Shown here piece after piece: positions 52,046 to 60,357 of a stretch of 64,000 nt of DNA. The DNA is taken from assembly GCA_041191405.1 (NCBI GenBank), contig JBEEOW010000008.1, positions 1-64,000 on the forward strand, given 5' to 3'. The DNA is from JBEEOW01 sp041191405 (GTDB lineage Bacteria; Bacteroidota; Bacteroidia; Cytophagales; UBA9547). Both the position numbers and the translations under genes were made by a program. The notes beneath the pieces were generated by a model. It made no database searches. It was given only the letters and a program-made list of their open reading frames with translations, and was not told where the DNA came from. Every line of letters starts with the position of its first letter. Position 1 is the first letter of the stretch.

Positions 52046-52906
52046 CTAATTCCCCTTCACCACAACTTCACACCAAGGAATAAGTTCCGAAATACGTTTT
52101 TTATGTTCAATTAACGTTCCGTTGATAATCAGTTTTTTTAGATTTTTAAGTTTTGAAATTTCACTTGGGATTTCAGCAATTGGGTTAAATGAAATGTCCA
52201 ATATTTCCAAACTTGTAATTTGGGTAATTGCTAATGGTAATTTAGTTAATTGATTATTATGTAGATAAAGGTTTTTGAGTTTGCTTAGTTGATTGATTTG
52301 CTCTGCAATATTTACAATTTTATTGTTACTTAAATTAAGGGTTTTGAGTTTTTTCAAATCTCCAATGTAGCTAGTGAGTTCAATGATTTGGTTATTACTT
52401 GCATCTAATTCAATTAATGATGTTTGTTTTCTGAAATCAATATCAATTTTGGTGAAATGATTATGCGAAATATTTAATCGAATTAAGTAGGGGAGGCTAT
52501 CAGTAAATAAGGGTAATGTTTTTAATTTTGATTTACTAAAGTTTGCACAATATACATTTTGTGGAATATCGTGAGCGGTTGGTAAATCATACCAAATATC
52601 GAAACATTCTTTTTCAAGTAATGAATCTGCAAGTGGATAGCCTAAAAAATTAGCATTGTACAAATCTTTACAAATTTCTGAATCATCAATCCCTGCATCT
52701 TGTGCTAGTTTTTGGGTTGCAATAGCTCTGTAAAAATAGGCTTCTGCAAGATATCCTTTCTTTAAAAGTGCATGGTTAAATTCAGTTATGGCATTTTTGT
52801 AGTCATTTTGAAGCATAAATGCTTTTCCAGCTTCTAAATGGGTTTCTGCTTGTTGGGCAAATGTGTAAAAAGGGAATAGTAGTAGGAAAATAAAATATCT
52901 TTTCAT
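52046..52906 (-). CDS. Secreted TPR and leucine-rich repeat protein
   Basis: A 286-aa protein. Signal peptide YFIFLLLFPFYTFAQ (cut near residue 18), then one or two TPR-like helices (FMLQNDYKNAITEFNHALL), a linker with cysteines, then about six LRRs (LKTLNLSNNKIVNIAEQINQLSKL, LEILDISFNPIAEIPSEISKL). It would be exported and bind a protein. Same LRR type as the cassette gene at 38303, but a different architecture. No partner gene is evident. Confidence 0.85.
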   Translation of the reverse strand: MKRYFIFLLLFPFYTFAQQAETHLEAGKAFMLQNDYKNAITEFNHALLKKGYLAEAYFYRAIATQKLAQDAGIDDSEICKDLYNANFLGYPLADSLLEKECFDIWYDLPTAHDIPQNVYCANFSKSKLKTLPLFTDSLPYLIRLNISHNHFTKIDIDFRKQTSLIELDASNNQIIELTSYIGDLKKLKTLNLSNNKIVNIAEQINQLSKLKNLYLHNNQLTKLPLAITQITSLEILDISFNPIAEIPSEISKLKNLKKLIINGTLIEHKKRISELIPWCEVVVKGN

Positions 52907-52982
52907 AAATCAATATTTGAGTTGCATATTTAACGAAACGAAATATTTTTTGATGTTTAAAAAGGAAATTATTTGTAGAACA

Positions 52983-53140
52983 AATTAAAACTCCCCGCAG
53001 ATTTTCGCAGATTTGAAACGCAGATAAAAAAAACTTCCCGCAGATTAACGCAGATTTAAAACCGCAGATTAACGCAGATTTTTTATTTCAAATAAAAATC
53101 TGCGTAAGTCAGCGTAAAAAATCAGCGAAAATCAACGGGG
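52983..53140. repeat. CGCAGATTAACGCAGATT repeat cluster
   Basis: Several direct copies of CGCAGATT(A/T)ACGCAGATT (52995-53080) face an inverse copy, AAATCTGCGTAAGTCAGCG (53095-53115), giving a potential hairpin. No gene here. Confidence 0.65.
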
Positions 53141-53146
53141 AAAACA

Positions 53147-53740
53147 TTAAATTTTCTTCAACCAATAAACCATTTCATTTTGTTGTTCAATTACAGAACC
53201 ATCAGCTTGAATAGTTGGCCAATCAAAAGTAGAAATAATGTTGGTTTTTGTATATCCATTTGCAGTCCAATAAACAGCTGGATCTAAATAATTTGCAGGT
53301 TTTAGTGGATGATTTCCTTCTCTAATTACAGTTAAAAAACAAACCGAAGTGTAACCTAAACTTTTATAATATTCTTCTTGAGTAGAAAATATTTTACGAG
53401 ATAAACCTTTACCTCTGTGAGATTCAGCGATAATTACTTCTCCTAAATAAGCGCATTTTTCTAAATCAACTTTATCTTTTAAATGCTCATTTGCATGCGC
53501 TATGATGTCGGCTTCTCCTAAAATTGCGATACTAGTAGCTATGGCAACAATTTCGTTATTATCTGAAACGGTTAGTAGCATTGCATCTTTTCCTGTTACA
53601 TAACCTGCTAGATAATCTTGTTCGTAAGCAAAAGAACCCTCGTACAAATATGGAAATTCTCTAAAATATTTAATTCGAAATTCAGCTAATAATTGCGTGT
53701 AATTTGCGATTTCACTTTGAAAATGTTTGTTGATTTGCAT
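53147..53740 (-). CDS. GNAT-family N-acetyltransferase
   Basis: A 197-aa acetyltransferase. Acetyl-CoA binding segment GEVIIAESHRGKGLSRKIF (R/Q-x-x-G-x-G pattern, about 108-126); the C-terminal YLDPAVYWTANGYTKT has the usual (x)GF/GY turn. Substrate unknown. ATG 53740 is chosen: the frame opens three codons earlier only through TTG in the adjacent repeat. It ends in KMVYWLKKI-type strand (NEMVYWLKKI). Confidence 0.82.
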   Translation of the reverse strand: MQINKHFQSEIANYTQLLAEFRIKYFREFPYLYEGSFAYEQDYLAGYVTGKDAMLLTVSDNNEIVAIATSIAILGEADIIAHANEHLKDKVDLEKCAYLGEVIIAESHRGKGLSRKIFSTQEEYYKSLGYTSVCFLTVIREGNHPLKPANYLDPAVYWTANGYTKTNIISTFDWPTIQADGSVIEQQNEMVYWLKKI

Positions 53741-53741
53741 G

Positions 53742-53833
53742 AAGTACAAAGTATTAAGTACAAAGTATTAAGATTGATAACATAGTAAAAGTAATTAAAA
53801 TTGCTTAATACCTAATACTTAGAACCTAATACC
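53742..53833. repeat. TAATACTT-type inverted repeat
   Basis: AAGTACAAAGTATTAAGTAC faces GCTTAATACCTAATACTTAG. Same family as at 31003-31118; between the GNAT gene and the membrane gene. Confidence 0.65.
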
Positions 53834-53840
53834 CCAAAAA

Positions 53841-54374
53841 CTACCCTCTATAAGCAGTTGATAAATGTGATTTTATACTAAATCTTACAAATGGATATAA
53901 TATACAAATTGTGATTATTGTAATTGAAAATGGTAATAACCACATATAATCTCCAGAACCATTGTATTCGCCTTGATAATTAATTACAAACAATGCTCCC
54001 AAAAACATTGCTCCTAAAGTATTTAATGAAGCATTAAATGTTAACATCCAATTTTTTAATACTTGGCGAGCTACACTTACTTTTTCTTCATCAGCCAACC
54101 AAAAATCTTTGTTGCTTACAGGTAGTATTGCTTTAGGGAATTTGCCAAATGTTTTTGCAATGGTAAACATCACTCCATTAAAAACAATTAATGCAGCAAT
54201 GAAATAATAAAACAATGTTTCACGATGTACATAAATATCATTGTATCCGAAAGCTTTCTTCAATTTTACATCAACAACTTGAGGCCAGTAAAAATAAGCA
54301 GAGAAAAGAGCCACGAAGTATAATATTACTGATAAAATCCAGAAAAACTTCACAAATCGAGATAGAATACGCAT
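53841..54374 (-). CDS. Hypothetical membrane protein
   Basis: A 177-aa protein with four transmembrane segments (residues about 10-30, 53-73, 113-133 and 143-163). WPQVVDVKLKKAFGYNDIYVHRE between the first two is the conserved-looking loop. No family recognised; DNA on either side has only short genes. The role is unknown. Confidence 0.72.
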   Translation of the reverse strand: MRILSRFVKFFWILSVILYFVALFSAYFYWPQVVDVKLKKAFGYNDIYVHRETLFYYFIAALIVFNGVMFTIAKTFGKFPKAILPVSNKDFWLADEEKVSVARQVLKNWMLTFNASLNTLGAMFLGALFVINYQGEYNGSGDYMWLLPFSITIITICILYPFVRFSIKSHLSTAYRG

Positions 54375-54473
54375 AATTTTAAGATTTATTATTTGATTAC
54401 AAATATAAAAGCTAATTCCACTAAAAATTGTTTTATTTTATGTTTTTATTTGTAACAAATTTAAAATTGAATT

Positions 54474-54911
54474 ATGAAAAAAGCAGAAATTATCACCGAC
54501 AAAGGTACTATGATTGTTGAGTTCTTTGAGAAAGACGCTCCAATTGCTGTTGCGAATTTTATTTCTTTAGCAGAAAAAGGCTTTTATAACGGTTTAATTT
54601 TCCACAGAGTAATCCCTAACTTTATGGTACAAGCTGGTTGCCCTAACGGAATTGGTAACGGAGGTCCAGGTTATACAATTAAATGTGAATTAACTGGTGA
54701 TAACCAATATCACGATAGAGGTGTACTTTCTATGGCACATGCAGGTAGAAACACTGGTGGTTCTCAGTTCTTTATTTGTCACAATCGTCAAAATACGCAA
54801 CACTTAGATCGTAATCATACCGTGTTTGGTAAAGTTGTTGAAAATGTTGATGTTGTTGATGCTATTCGTCAAGGTACTAAAATTGAAGCAATTAATATTA
54901 TTGAAGCATAG
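54474..54911 (+). CDS. Cyclophilin-type peptidyl-prolyl isomerase
   Basis: A 145-aa cytoplasmic cyclophilin that speeds cis-trans isomerisation of proline bonds. Motifs: FHRVIPNFMVQAG (catalytic Arg), GPGYTIKCE, LSMAHAGRNTGGSQFFI, and the end HTVFGKVVENVDVVDAI. Compact, without signal peptide or extra domains. The usual Trp in the binding pocket is replaced by His (HLDRNHTVFG), as in other bacterial members that bind cyclosporin poorly. Confidence 0.95.
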   Translation: MKKAEIITDKGTMIVEFFEKDAPIAVANFISLAEKGFYNGLIFHRVIPNFMVQAGCPNGIGNGGPGYTIKCELTGDNQYHDRGVLSMAHAGRNTGGSQFFICHNRQNTQHLDRNHTVFGKVVENVDVVDAIRQGTKIEAINIIEA

Positions 54912-54913
54912 TT

Positions 54914-55028
54914 AGTTGAGAGTTTAGGGTTAAGAGTTTTAAATTTTATTTTAATTATGACTTTAAAACATAACTCTAAACCCTAAACTCTTTACTCTAA
55001 ACTCTTTACTCTAAACTCTTTACTCCCA
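54914..55028. repeat. TTAGAGTT-type inverted repeat
   Basis: GTTGAGAGTTTAGGGTTAAG faces tandem copies of CCCTAAACTCTTTACTCTAA. Located between cyclophilin and MscS genes. Confidence 0.65.
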
Positions 55029-55032
55029 GCAC

Positions 55033-55833
55033 ATGCCTACATCTTTAACCCAACTTGAGATTTACACGCAACACATCATAAAACTTGCGTTAGAGTATTT
55101 ACCTAAATTTGGCTTAGCATTATTGGTATTGCTAGGTGGATTGTGGGTAATTGAAAAAATGAGTAATAGTATCAATAAATCTTTTCAGAAAAAAGATATT
55201 GATGTTTCCTTACGAAGTTTTTTAATTTCCTTAATTACAATTCTATTTAAGGTTTTGTTGTTGGTTTCCGTTGCTGGAATGATTGGAATCCAAACAACCT
55301 CTTTTGTAGCAATATTAGGAGCAGCTGGTTTGGCAGTGGGTTTAGCTTTACAAGGCAGTTTATCAAATTTTGCGGGTGGAGTACTAATTTTGGTTTTTAA
55401 ACCATATAAGGTGGGCGATTCCATTGAAGGGATGGGCAAAAGTGGAAAAGTTAAAGAAATTCAGATTTTTAATACAATACTTTTAACCTCAGATAACAAA
55501 ACTGTGATTTTGCCAAATGGTGCTTTAGCCAATGGCACAGTTGTAAACTCCTCAAAAGAAGGCACTTTGGTTGTTACTTCTACTATACCTTTAGAATTAG
55601 ATACTGATATTGAAAAACTAAAAATTATAGGTTTGGAAGTATTGAAATCAGAAGCAAAAGTAATTCAAGAGCCATCACCAGCAGTAAAAATTGCTAAAAT
55701 AAATCCTAACCACATAGAAGTAAACTTTACTGCACATACCAATGCTGGAGATGCAAGTGCTTTATTACCAATACTAAATGAAAAATTATTGATTGCATTA
55801 CGTAATAACCAAATTCAAATTGCAAAAGCATAA
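55033..55833 (+). CDS. Small mechanosensitive channel, MscS family
   Basis: A 266-aa channel that releases solutes on osmotic downshock. Three transmembrane helices (about 25-45, 66-88, 90-112). The pore helix AILGAAGLAVGLALQGSLSNFAGG has the Gly/Ala ridge of MscS. The beta domain with FKPYKVGDSIEG and the C-terminal alpha/beta part follow. The length matches E. coli MscS (286 aa). The frame of the next gene opens before this one ends, but its real start is 47 bp beyond. Confidence 0.95.
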   Translation: MPTSLTQLEIYTQHIIKLALEYLPKFGLALLVLLGGLWVIEKMSNSINKSFQKKDIDVSLRSFLISLITILFKVLLLVSVAGMIGIQTTSFVAILGAAGLAVGLALQGSLSNFAGGVLILVFKPYKVGDSIEGMGKSGKVKEIQIFNTILLTSDNKTVILPNGALANGTVVNSSKEGTLVVTSTIPLELDTDIEKLKIIGLEVLKSEAKVIQEPSPAVKIAKINPNHIEVNFTAHTNAGDASALLPILNEKLLIALRNNQIQIAKA

Positions 55834-55879
55834 TTTAAAAAGAATTTGTAAATTGCAAATCGAATTACCAATCCTTAGA

Positions 55880-56710
55880 ATGAATAAAATTAAAATCTTA
55901 ATTTTTGTTGTATTAACTACATTATCAAGTTTGTCGATTGCGCAAGACAATCAAGCAACTAACACTGAAACTCCAAAGAAAAAAATGCATGGTAATTTTT
56001 ATATTACTTGGGGCTATCAAAGAAATGGGTATTCTAACAGTGATATTCGTTTTGTAAATCATAATAATGGAAATAATTATGATTTTACACTCCATAATGC
56101 AGTTGCACACGAACAACCAGATTTTGAAGATTTACTTCATCGCCCAATAAGTGTACCTCAATATGTATTTAATATTGGATACATGTTTAATGATAAAAAA
56201 GATTTAGGAATAGAATTAAGTTGGGATCATTTGAAATATGTAGTTACTGATAATCAAATACTTCATGTTACTGGCAATATTAATAATACAATTTATGATG
56301 CTGACATGATGGTTGATACTAATTTTGTCCATTTTGAACATACAAATGGTAATAATTATTTAATGGCTAGTTTAGTAAAAAGGCAAAAACTATATGAAAC
56401 CAAAAATGGTTATGTAAAAGTGTCGGCTATAGGGAAATTTGCATTGGGAGGATTAGTGCCAAAAACAGATTCGCATATTATGGGAAAACATAACGATGGA
56501 CCATTTCAATTATCAGGATGGGTAACAGGGTTATTTGGAGGTGTAAAAGTTGATTTGTTTAGGTATTTTTTCCTGGAAGCAGCTGTAAAAGGTTGTTATG
56601 CTGATTATACCAATGCAATTATTCATGATAAAGGTAAGGCAATACATAGCTTTTGGTCAGTGCAGTATATAGCTGATTTTGGATTTAATATTCCATTGAG
56701 TAAGAATTAG
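55880..56710 (+). CDS. Outer-membrane beta-barrel protein
   Basis: A 276-aa protein. ATG 55880 gives a proper signal peptide (KIKILIFVVLTTLSSLSIA, cut before QDNQ); the frame opens earlier but without sense. The mature part has alternating strands (YITWGYQRNGYSN; PQYVFNIGYMFN; LGIELSWDHLKYV) and ends in FNIPLSKN. Substrate and role unknown. It is 46 bp after MscS and could share its transcript; a terminator follows. Confidence 0.78.
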   Translation: MNKIKILIFVVLTTLSSLSIAQDNQATNTETPKKKMHGNFYITWGYQRNGYSNSDIRFVNHNNGNNYDFTLHNAVAHEQPDFEDLLHRPISVPQYVFNIGYMFNDKKDLGIELSWDHLKYVVTDNQILHVTGNINNTIYDADMMVDTNFVHFEHTNGNNYLMASLVKRQKLYETKNGYVKVSAIGKFALGGLVPKTDSHIMGKHNDGPFQLSGWVTGLFGGVKVDLFRYFFLEAAVKGCYADYTNAIIHDKGKAIHSFWSVQYIADFGFNIPLSKN

Positions 56711-56738
56711 TTGTAGTTTTATTATCTTATATAATATA

Positions 56739-56773
56739 GGGAGTCAAAATTTTAATTTTGACTCCTTTTTTTT
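56739..56773 (+). terminator. Intrinsic terminator after the outer-membrane protein
   Basis: GGAGTCAAAATT / AATTTTGACTCC perfect stem and a run of nine or more T. Confidence 0.88.
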
Positions 56774-56868
56774 TATCTGACAAAAATCATAAAATACGTT
56801 TTTGTGTAACTTTTGATACCATTTTTAGCTAATTCAAACTGTAGTTTTGCATCATAAATTAAGCAATT

Positions 56869-57180
56869 ATGTTAACTCTCATAAAAAAAGTATTAGGAAT
56901 AAAATCGGAAGATTTTGAAGCATTAATAAATAACGGTGCTGTAATTGTTGATGTGCGTACCAAGGCAGAATTTGCACAAGGGCATATAAAATCGTCGATT
57001 AATATACCTTTAGATACTATTCATAATTTTATACCTCAATTAAAGAAACATAATCACATAATAGTTTGTTGCAAAAGTGGTGGCAGAGCTATGAGGGCAA
57101 AATCAATACTAAAATCTAGTGGTATTGAAAATGTTTCGAATGGCGGAAGCTGGTTGGATGTTATAAAATTTGCGAAATAA
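56869..57180 (+). CDS. Rhodanese-domain sulfurtransferase
   Basis: A 103-aa single rhodanese domain, which moves sulfane sulfur as a persulfide on a cysteine. VIVDVRTKAEFAQGHIKSSINIP, then the active loop CKSGGR at 68-73 (Cys68, after another Cys67). It has no signal peptide. It begins a sulfur block with the two YeeE/YedE genes that follow 2 and 13 bp later. A TAGTTTTG -7-type box is at 56842-56849. Confidence 0.93.
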   Translation: MLTLIKKVLGIKSEDFEALINNGAVIVDVRTKAEFAQGHIKSSINIPLDTIHNFIPQLKKHNHIIVCCKSGGRAMRAKSILKSSGIENVSNGGSWLDVIKFAK

Positions 57181-57182
57181 TT

Positions 57183-57746
57183 ATGATAGAATTAATAAGT
57201 AAACCTTGGCCTTGGTATGTAGCTGGTCCTTTAATAGGAATGATTGTTCCTTTTTTATTATTAATTGGGAACAAAACCTTTGGTATAAGTTCTTCATTAC
57301 GTCATATTTGTGCTGCGGTAGTACCTGCAAATGTTTCGTTTTTTAAATACGATTGGAAAAAAGAAGCTTGGAATTTGTTTTTTGTAACAGGGATATTGAT
57401 TGGGGGCTGGGTTAGTGTTCAGTTTTTATCTAATCCAGAAGTAATAGTTGTTAATGCTTCATTAGTAGACGATTTAAAACAATATGGCGTTACCCAAATT
57501 GAAGGTTTGGTGCCATCTCAATTATTTAATTGGGAATCATTATTTACGCTTCGTGGATTTATAATGATAGTCGCAGGTGGTTTTATGGTTGGTTTTGGAA
57601 CACGTTATGCCGGTGGCTGTACCTCAGGGCATGCAATTTCAGGCTTGTCAAACTTTCAATTACCTTCATTAATTGCTACTTGTAGCTTTATGGCAGGAGG
57701 CTTTTTAATGGCAAATGTAATATTGCCTTTTATTTTATCACTATAA
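57183..57746 (+). CDS. YeeE/YedE half-transporter, first subunit
   Basis: A 187-aa membrane protein with about four or five spans. The motif FGTRYAGGCTSGHAISGLSN has the conserved cysteine and glycines of the YeeE/YedE (TsuA-like thiosulfate transporter) repeat. The protein carries one half of the two-repeat transporter; the other is encoded by the next gene, 13 bp on. Thiosulfate or another sulfur compound is the likely cargo. Confidence 0.9.
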   Translation: MIELISKPWPWYVAGPLIGMIVPFLLLIGNKTFGISSSLRHICAAVVPANVSFFKYDWKKEAWNLFFVTGILIGGWVSVQFLSNPEVIVVNASLVDDLKQYGVTQIEGLVPSQLFNWESLFTLRGFIMIVAGGFMVGFGTRYAGGCTSGHAISGLSNFQLPSLIATCSFMAGGFLMANVILPFILSL

Positions 57747-57759
57747 ATTTCAATGAGAT

Positions 57760-58269
57760 ATGACTAAAATTAAAGATATAAACCTTGAGTCTCAAGAGTA
57801 TCAAGATAGAGCTTTAGATACTGTATGCATTAATGAATCGCACCTTTCTCATCCTTGGTGGTATAATTTTAAATATTTAGCAGCTGGTATAGCTTTAGGT
57901 ATATTGTTTGCTAAAGCTGAAATTATTTCTTGGTACAGAATTCAGGAAATGTTTAAAATGCAGTCATTTCACATGTATGGAGTAATTGGTTCGGCTGTTG
58001 GAGTTGGAGCATTGAGTATTTTCCTTATTAAGAAATTCAATATCAAAACTATTTATGGTGAAGAAGTAGAGTTTCATCCTAAAACCTTCAATAAAGGACA
58101 AATTTATGGTGGAGTGATTTTTGGTTTAGGTTGGGCAATTACTGGTGCTTGTCCGGGACCATTATTTGCACAAATAGGAACAGGAGCAAGTGTAATTGCT
58201 ATATCTTTATTAAGTGCAATTGCTGGTACTTGGGTTTATGGATATTTTAGAGATAAATTGCCCCATTAA
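57760..58269 (+). CDS. YeeE/YedE half-transporter, second subunit
   Basis: A 169-aa membrane protein with about four spans. FGLGWAITGACPGPLFAQIGTG is the second-half cysteine motif of the family. An N-terminal cytoplasmic tail (about 40 aa, acidic) is extra. It presumably pairs with the previous subunit to make a full transporter. It is the last gene of the rhodanese operon; a Crp regulator gene follows after 211 bp. Confidence 0.9.
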   Translation: MTKIKDINLESQEYQDRALDTVCINESHLSHPWWYNFKYLAAGIALGILFAKAEIISWYRIQEMFKMQSFHMYGVIGSAVGVGALSIFLIKKFNIKTIYGEEVEFHPKTFNKGQIYGGVIFGLGWAITGACPGPLFAQIGTGASVIAISLLSAIAGTWVYGYFRDKLPH

Positions 58270-58480
58270 AATATTAGGAATTAATTGATTTGCAAAGAAA
58301 ATAAAACTAAGTTTTCTTAATAATTATTTAATCACAATAGGTACATAGGTTTGATTTTAATAAATTAAAGCTATGTAACTAATGTGCTTTGAATATATAA
58401 TTTTTTAAAAATGTTAAGAAAACATTGAGGATTCATTCTGAATTCTTTAAAACCAAAATATTTTATTCTATCTTTAGCTT

Positions 58481-59119
58481 ATGGAAAATTTAAGAAATAG
58501 TTTATTGCTAATTTTTGAGCGAGGTTTGGTAGATGAAATTTTGGCATTAGGTAATATTCGTGAGTTTAAAGAAGGCGAAACCATCATGGATTATGGCATG
58601 AATGTAAAGTTTATGCCGTTGATAATTAGTGGTACTATTAAGGTAATGAAAAACGATGAGGATAATAGAGAAATACTACTTTATTACCTAAGTAACAACG
58701 AAAGTTGTGCCATGGCTTATGCCTGTTGTATGGAAGCCAAAAAAAGCGAAATTCGTGCAATAGCTGAAGATAATGTTTCATTAATACCTATTCCTCACGA
58801 AAAGCTTGATGAGTGGTTGAGTAAGTATCCATCTTGGAAAAGCTATATTTTTAATAGCTTTACACAGAGATTTAATGAGTTATTAAAATCAATTGAATCA
58901 ATTGCATTTCATAAATTAGATGAACGTTTGATTACTTATTTGATTGATAAAACTAAAATCACAGGAAAAACATCTATTCAGTTGTCGCACAGTCAAATAG
59001 CAGAGGAAATGGGTACAAGTAGAGTTGTTATATCTCGTTTGTTGAAACAACTCGAAAACGACAAAAAACTATTACTTTATAGAAACGAAATTAAGTTATT
59101 GAAAGGGTTTGGGGAATAA
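58481..59119 (+). CDS. Crp/Fnr-family regulator with central cysteines
   Basis: A 212-aa regulator. The N-terminal sensor barrel contains SCAMAYACCMEAKKSEIRAIAED, with Cys76, Cys82 and Cys83; these positions are at the place where Crp binds its ligand. The C-terminal helix-turn-helix is SHSQIAEEMGTSRVVISRLLKQLE. Because it follows the rhodanese/YeeE genes, it probably controls them and may sense sulfane sulfur or redox state through the cysteines. This is inferred from position and residues. The TATCTTTA near 58470 is a weak -7 match. Confidence 0.9.
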   Translation: MENLRNSLLLIFERGLVDEILALGNIREFKEGETIMDYGMNVKFMPLIISGTIKVMKNDEDNREILLYYLSNNESCAMAYACCMEAKKSEIRAIAEDNVSLIPIPHEKLDEWLSKYPSWKSYIFNSFTQRFNELLKSIESIAFHKLDERLITYLIDKTKITGKTSIQLSHSQIAEEMGTSRVVISRLLKQLENDKKLLLYRNEIKLLKGFGE

Positions 59120-59149
59120 TATTTCTCAAACCTTTTTTATTAAAATATC

Positions 59150-59722
59150 ATGTCAGATTTAGCAGTATATATACAATCATATTTTGGAGTGAATGAAAAC
59201 GAAATTGCATTAATTGAAGCAATGTTCACTGAAACGCATATCAAAAAAGGAGAATATTTTTTACAATCGGGAAGTGTTTGTAATAAATTAAGTTTTGTAC
59301 AAACTGGTTTAATGAGGATTTTTGTAACTATTGATGACAAGGAAGTTACACAATGGATTTCAACGAAAGGTTATTTTGTAGTTGATTTAGCGAGTTTGGT
59401 TTTTAGTACGCCCGCAAGGTGGACAATTCAAGCTTTAACCGATGCTACACTTTATACTATTTCAAGAGATAATTATAATAAAATAGGGGAGGTTGTACCT
59501 AAATGGCATGAATTAGAAAAACTTTTCTTGGCTAAATGTTTCATCACATTAGAAGATAGAATTTTTACACATTTATCTATGTCGGCAGAAGAACGTTACC
59601 AACATTTTTTTGAACACAATAAAGAACTGTTTAATCAAGTGCCTTTGCAGTATATTGCTTCTATGTTGGGCATGACTCCTGAAACATTTAGTAGGGTTCG
59701 AAAAAAAATGTTGCATTCATAA
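59150..59722 (+). CDS. Crp/Fnr-family regulator
   Basis: A 190-aa regulator, 30 bp after the previous one but of a different subtype. The sensor barrel has IKKGEYFLQSGSVCNKLSFVQTGLMRIF; the C-terminal winged helix has VPLQYIASMLGMTPETFSRVRKK. It resembles the minus-strand regulator at 24287 more than its neighbour. Ligand unknown. The SRPBCC gene 71 bp on may be its target. Confidence 0.9.
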   Translation: MSDLAVYIQSYFGVNENEIALIEAMFTETHIKKGEYFLQSGSVCNKLSFVQTGLMRIFVTIDDKEVTQWISTKGYFVVDLASLVFSTPARWTIQALTDATLYTISRDNYNKIGEVVPKWHELEKLFLAKCFITLEDRIFTHLSMSAEERYQHFFEHNKELFNQVPLQYIASMLGMTPETFSRVRKKMLHS

Positions 59723-59793
59723 ATTCTTGATATTTGTCAAGAGAACTGAATTTTATTGCTTGCAATTTTGCATTACTAAAATAACAGAAAGTA

Positions 59794-60279
59794 ATGAAAA
59801 AGTTAATTCTTGTTTTATCGTTTGTAGCACTAAACTCAACTCTTATGGCAAAGGAAATTAAAACCCAAATTGTAATAAATGCACCAGCTGAAAAAGTTTG
59901 GGCAATATTGACAAACTTTGAAGCTTACCCAACTTGGAATCCTTTTATCAAATCAATTTCGGGTGAAGCCAAGGTTGGCAATAAAATTAAAGCTCATATT
60001 GTGCCACCTAATGCTTCAGGTATGACATTTACACCTAAAGTGCTGACTTATGATGTAAATAAAAAGTTTACTTGGTTAGGGCATTTAATGTTTACAGGTT
60101 TGTTTGATGGCGAACATTCATTTGAGTTGATTCAAAACCCGGATGGTACAACTACATTTATCCAAAGCGAAAAATTTAAAGGAATATTGGTGCCTTTATT
60201 CAAAAAAATGCTTGATATCAATACAGTAGAAGGCTTCAATTTAATGAATCAAAAGTTGAAAGAATTGGCTGAAAAATAA
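59794..60279 (+). CDS. Secreted SRPBCC-domain protein
   Basis: A 161-aa protein with a signal peptide (LILVLSFVALNSTLMA) and a START/SRPBCC fold (IVINAPAEKVWAILTNFEAYPTWNPFIKSI, then HSFELIQNPDGTTTFIQSEKFKGILVPL). Such proteins hold small hydrophobic ligands. The ligand is unknown. It shares strand with the Crp gene before it and ends at a bidirectional terminator. Confidence 0.85.
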   Translation: MKKLILVLSFVALNSTLMAKEIKTQIVINAPAEKVWAILTNFEAYPTWNPFIKSISGEAKVGNKIKAHIVPPNASGMTFTPKVLTYDVNKKFTWLGHLMFTGLFDGEHSFELIQNPDGTTTFIQSEKFKGILVPLFKKMLDINTVEGFNLMNQKLKELAEK

Positions 60280-60323
60280 TAAAATTTAATATTTCAGTGT
60301 TCAAAAACTTACAAAGTTGTCAT

Positions 60324-60354
60324 AAAAAAAGAGCCGAATTTTCGGCTCTTTTTT
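60324..60354. terminator. Bidirectional terminator between convergent genes
   Basis: AAAAAAAGAGCCGAA / TTCGGCTCTTTTTT; serves the SRPBCC gene on the plus strand and the secreted protein on the minus strand. Confidence 0.9.
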
Positions 60355-60357
60355 AAA

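Noticed and set aside
55793..55879. Extended N-terminus of the outer-membrane protein overlapping mscS
   Set aside because: Begins at TTG inside mscS and would bury the signal peptide 29 residues in.
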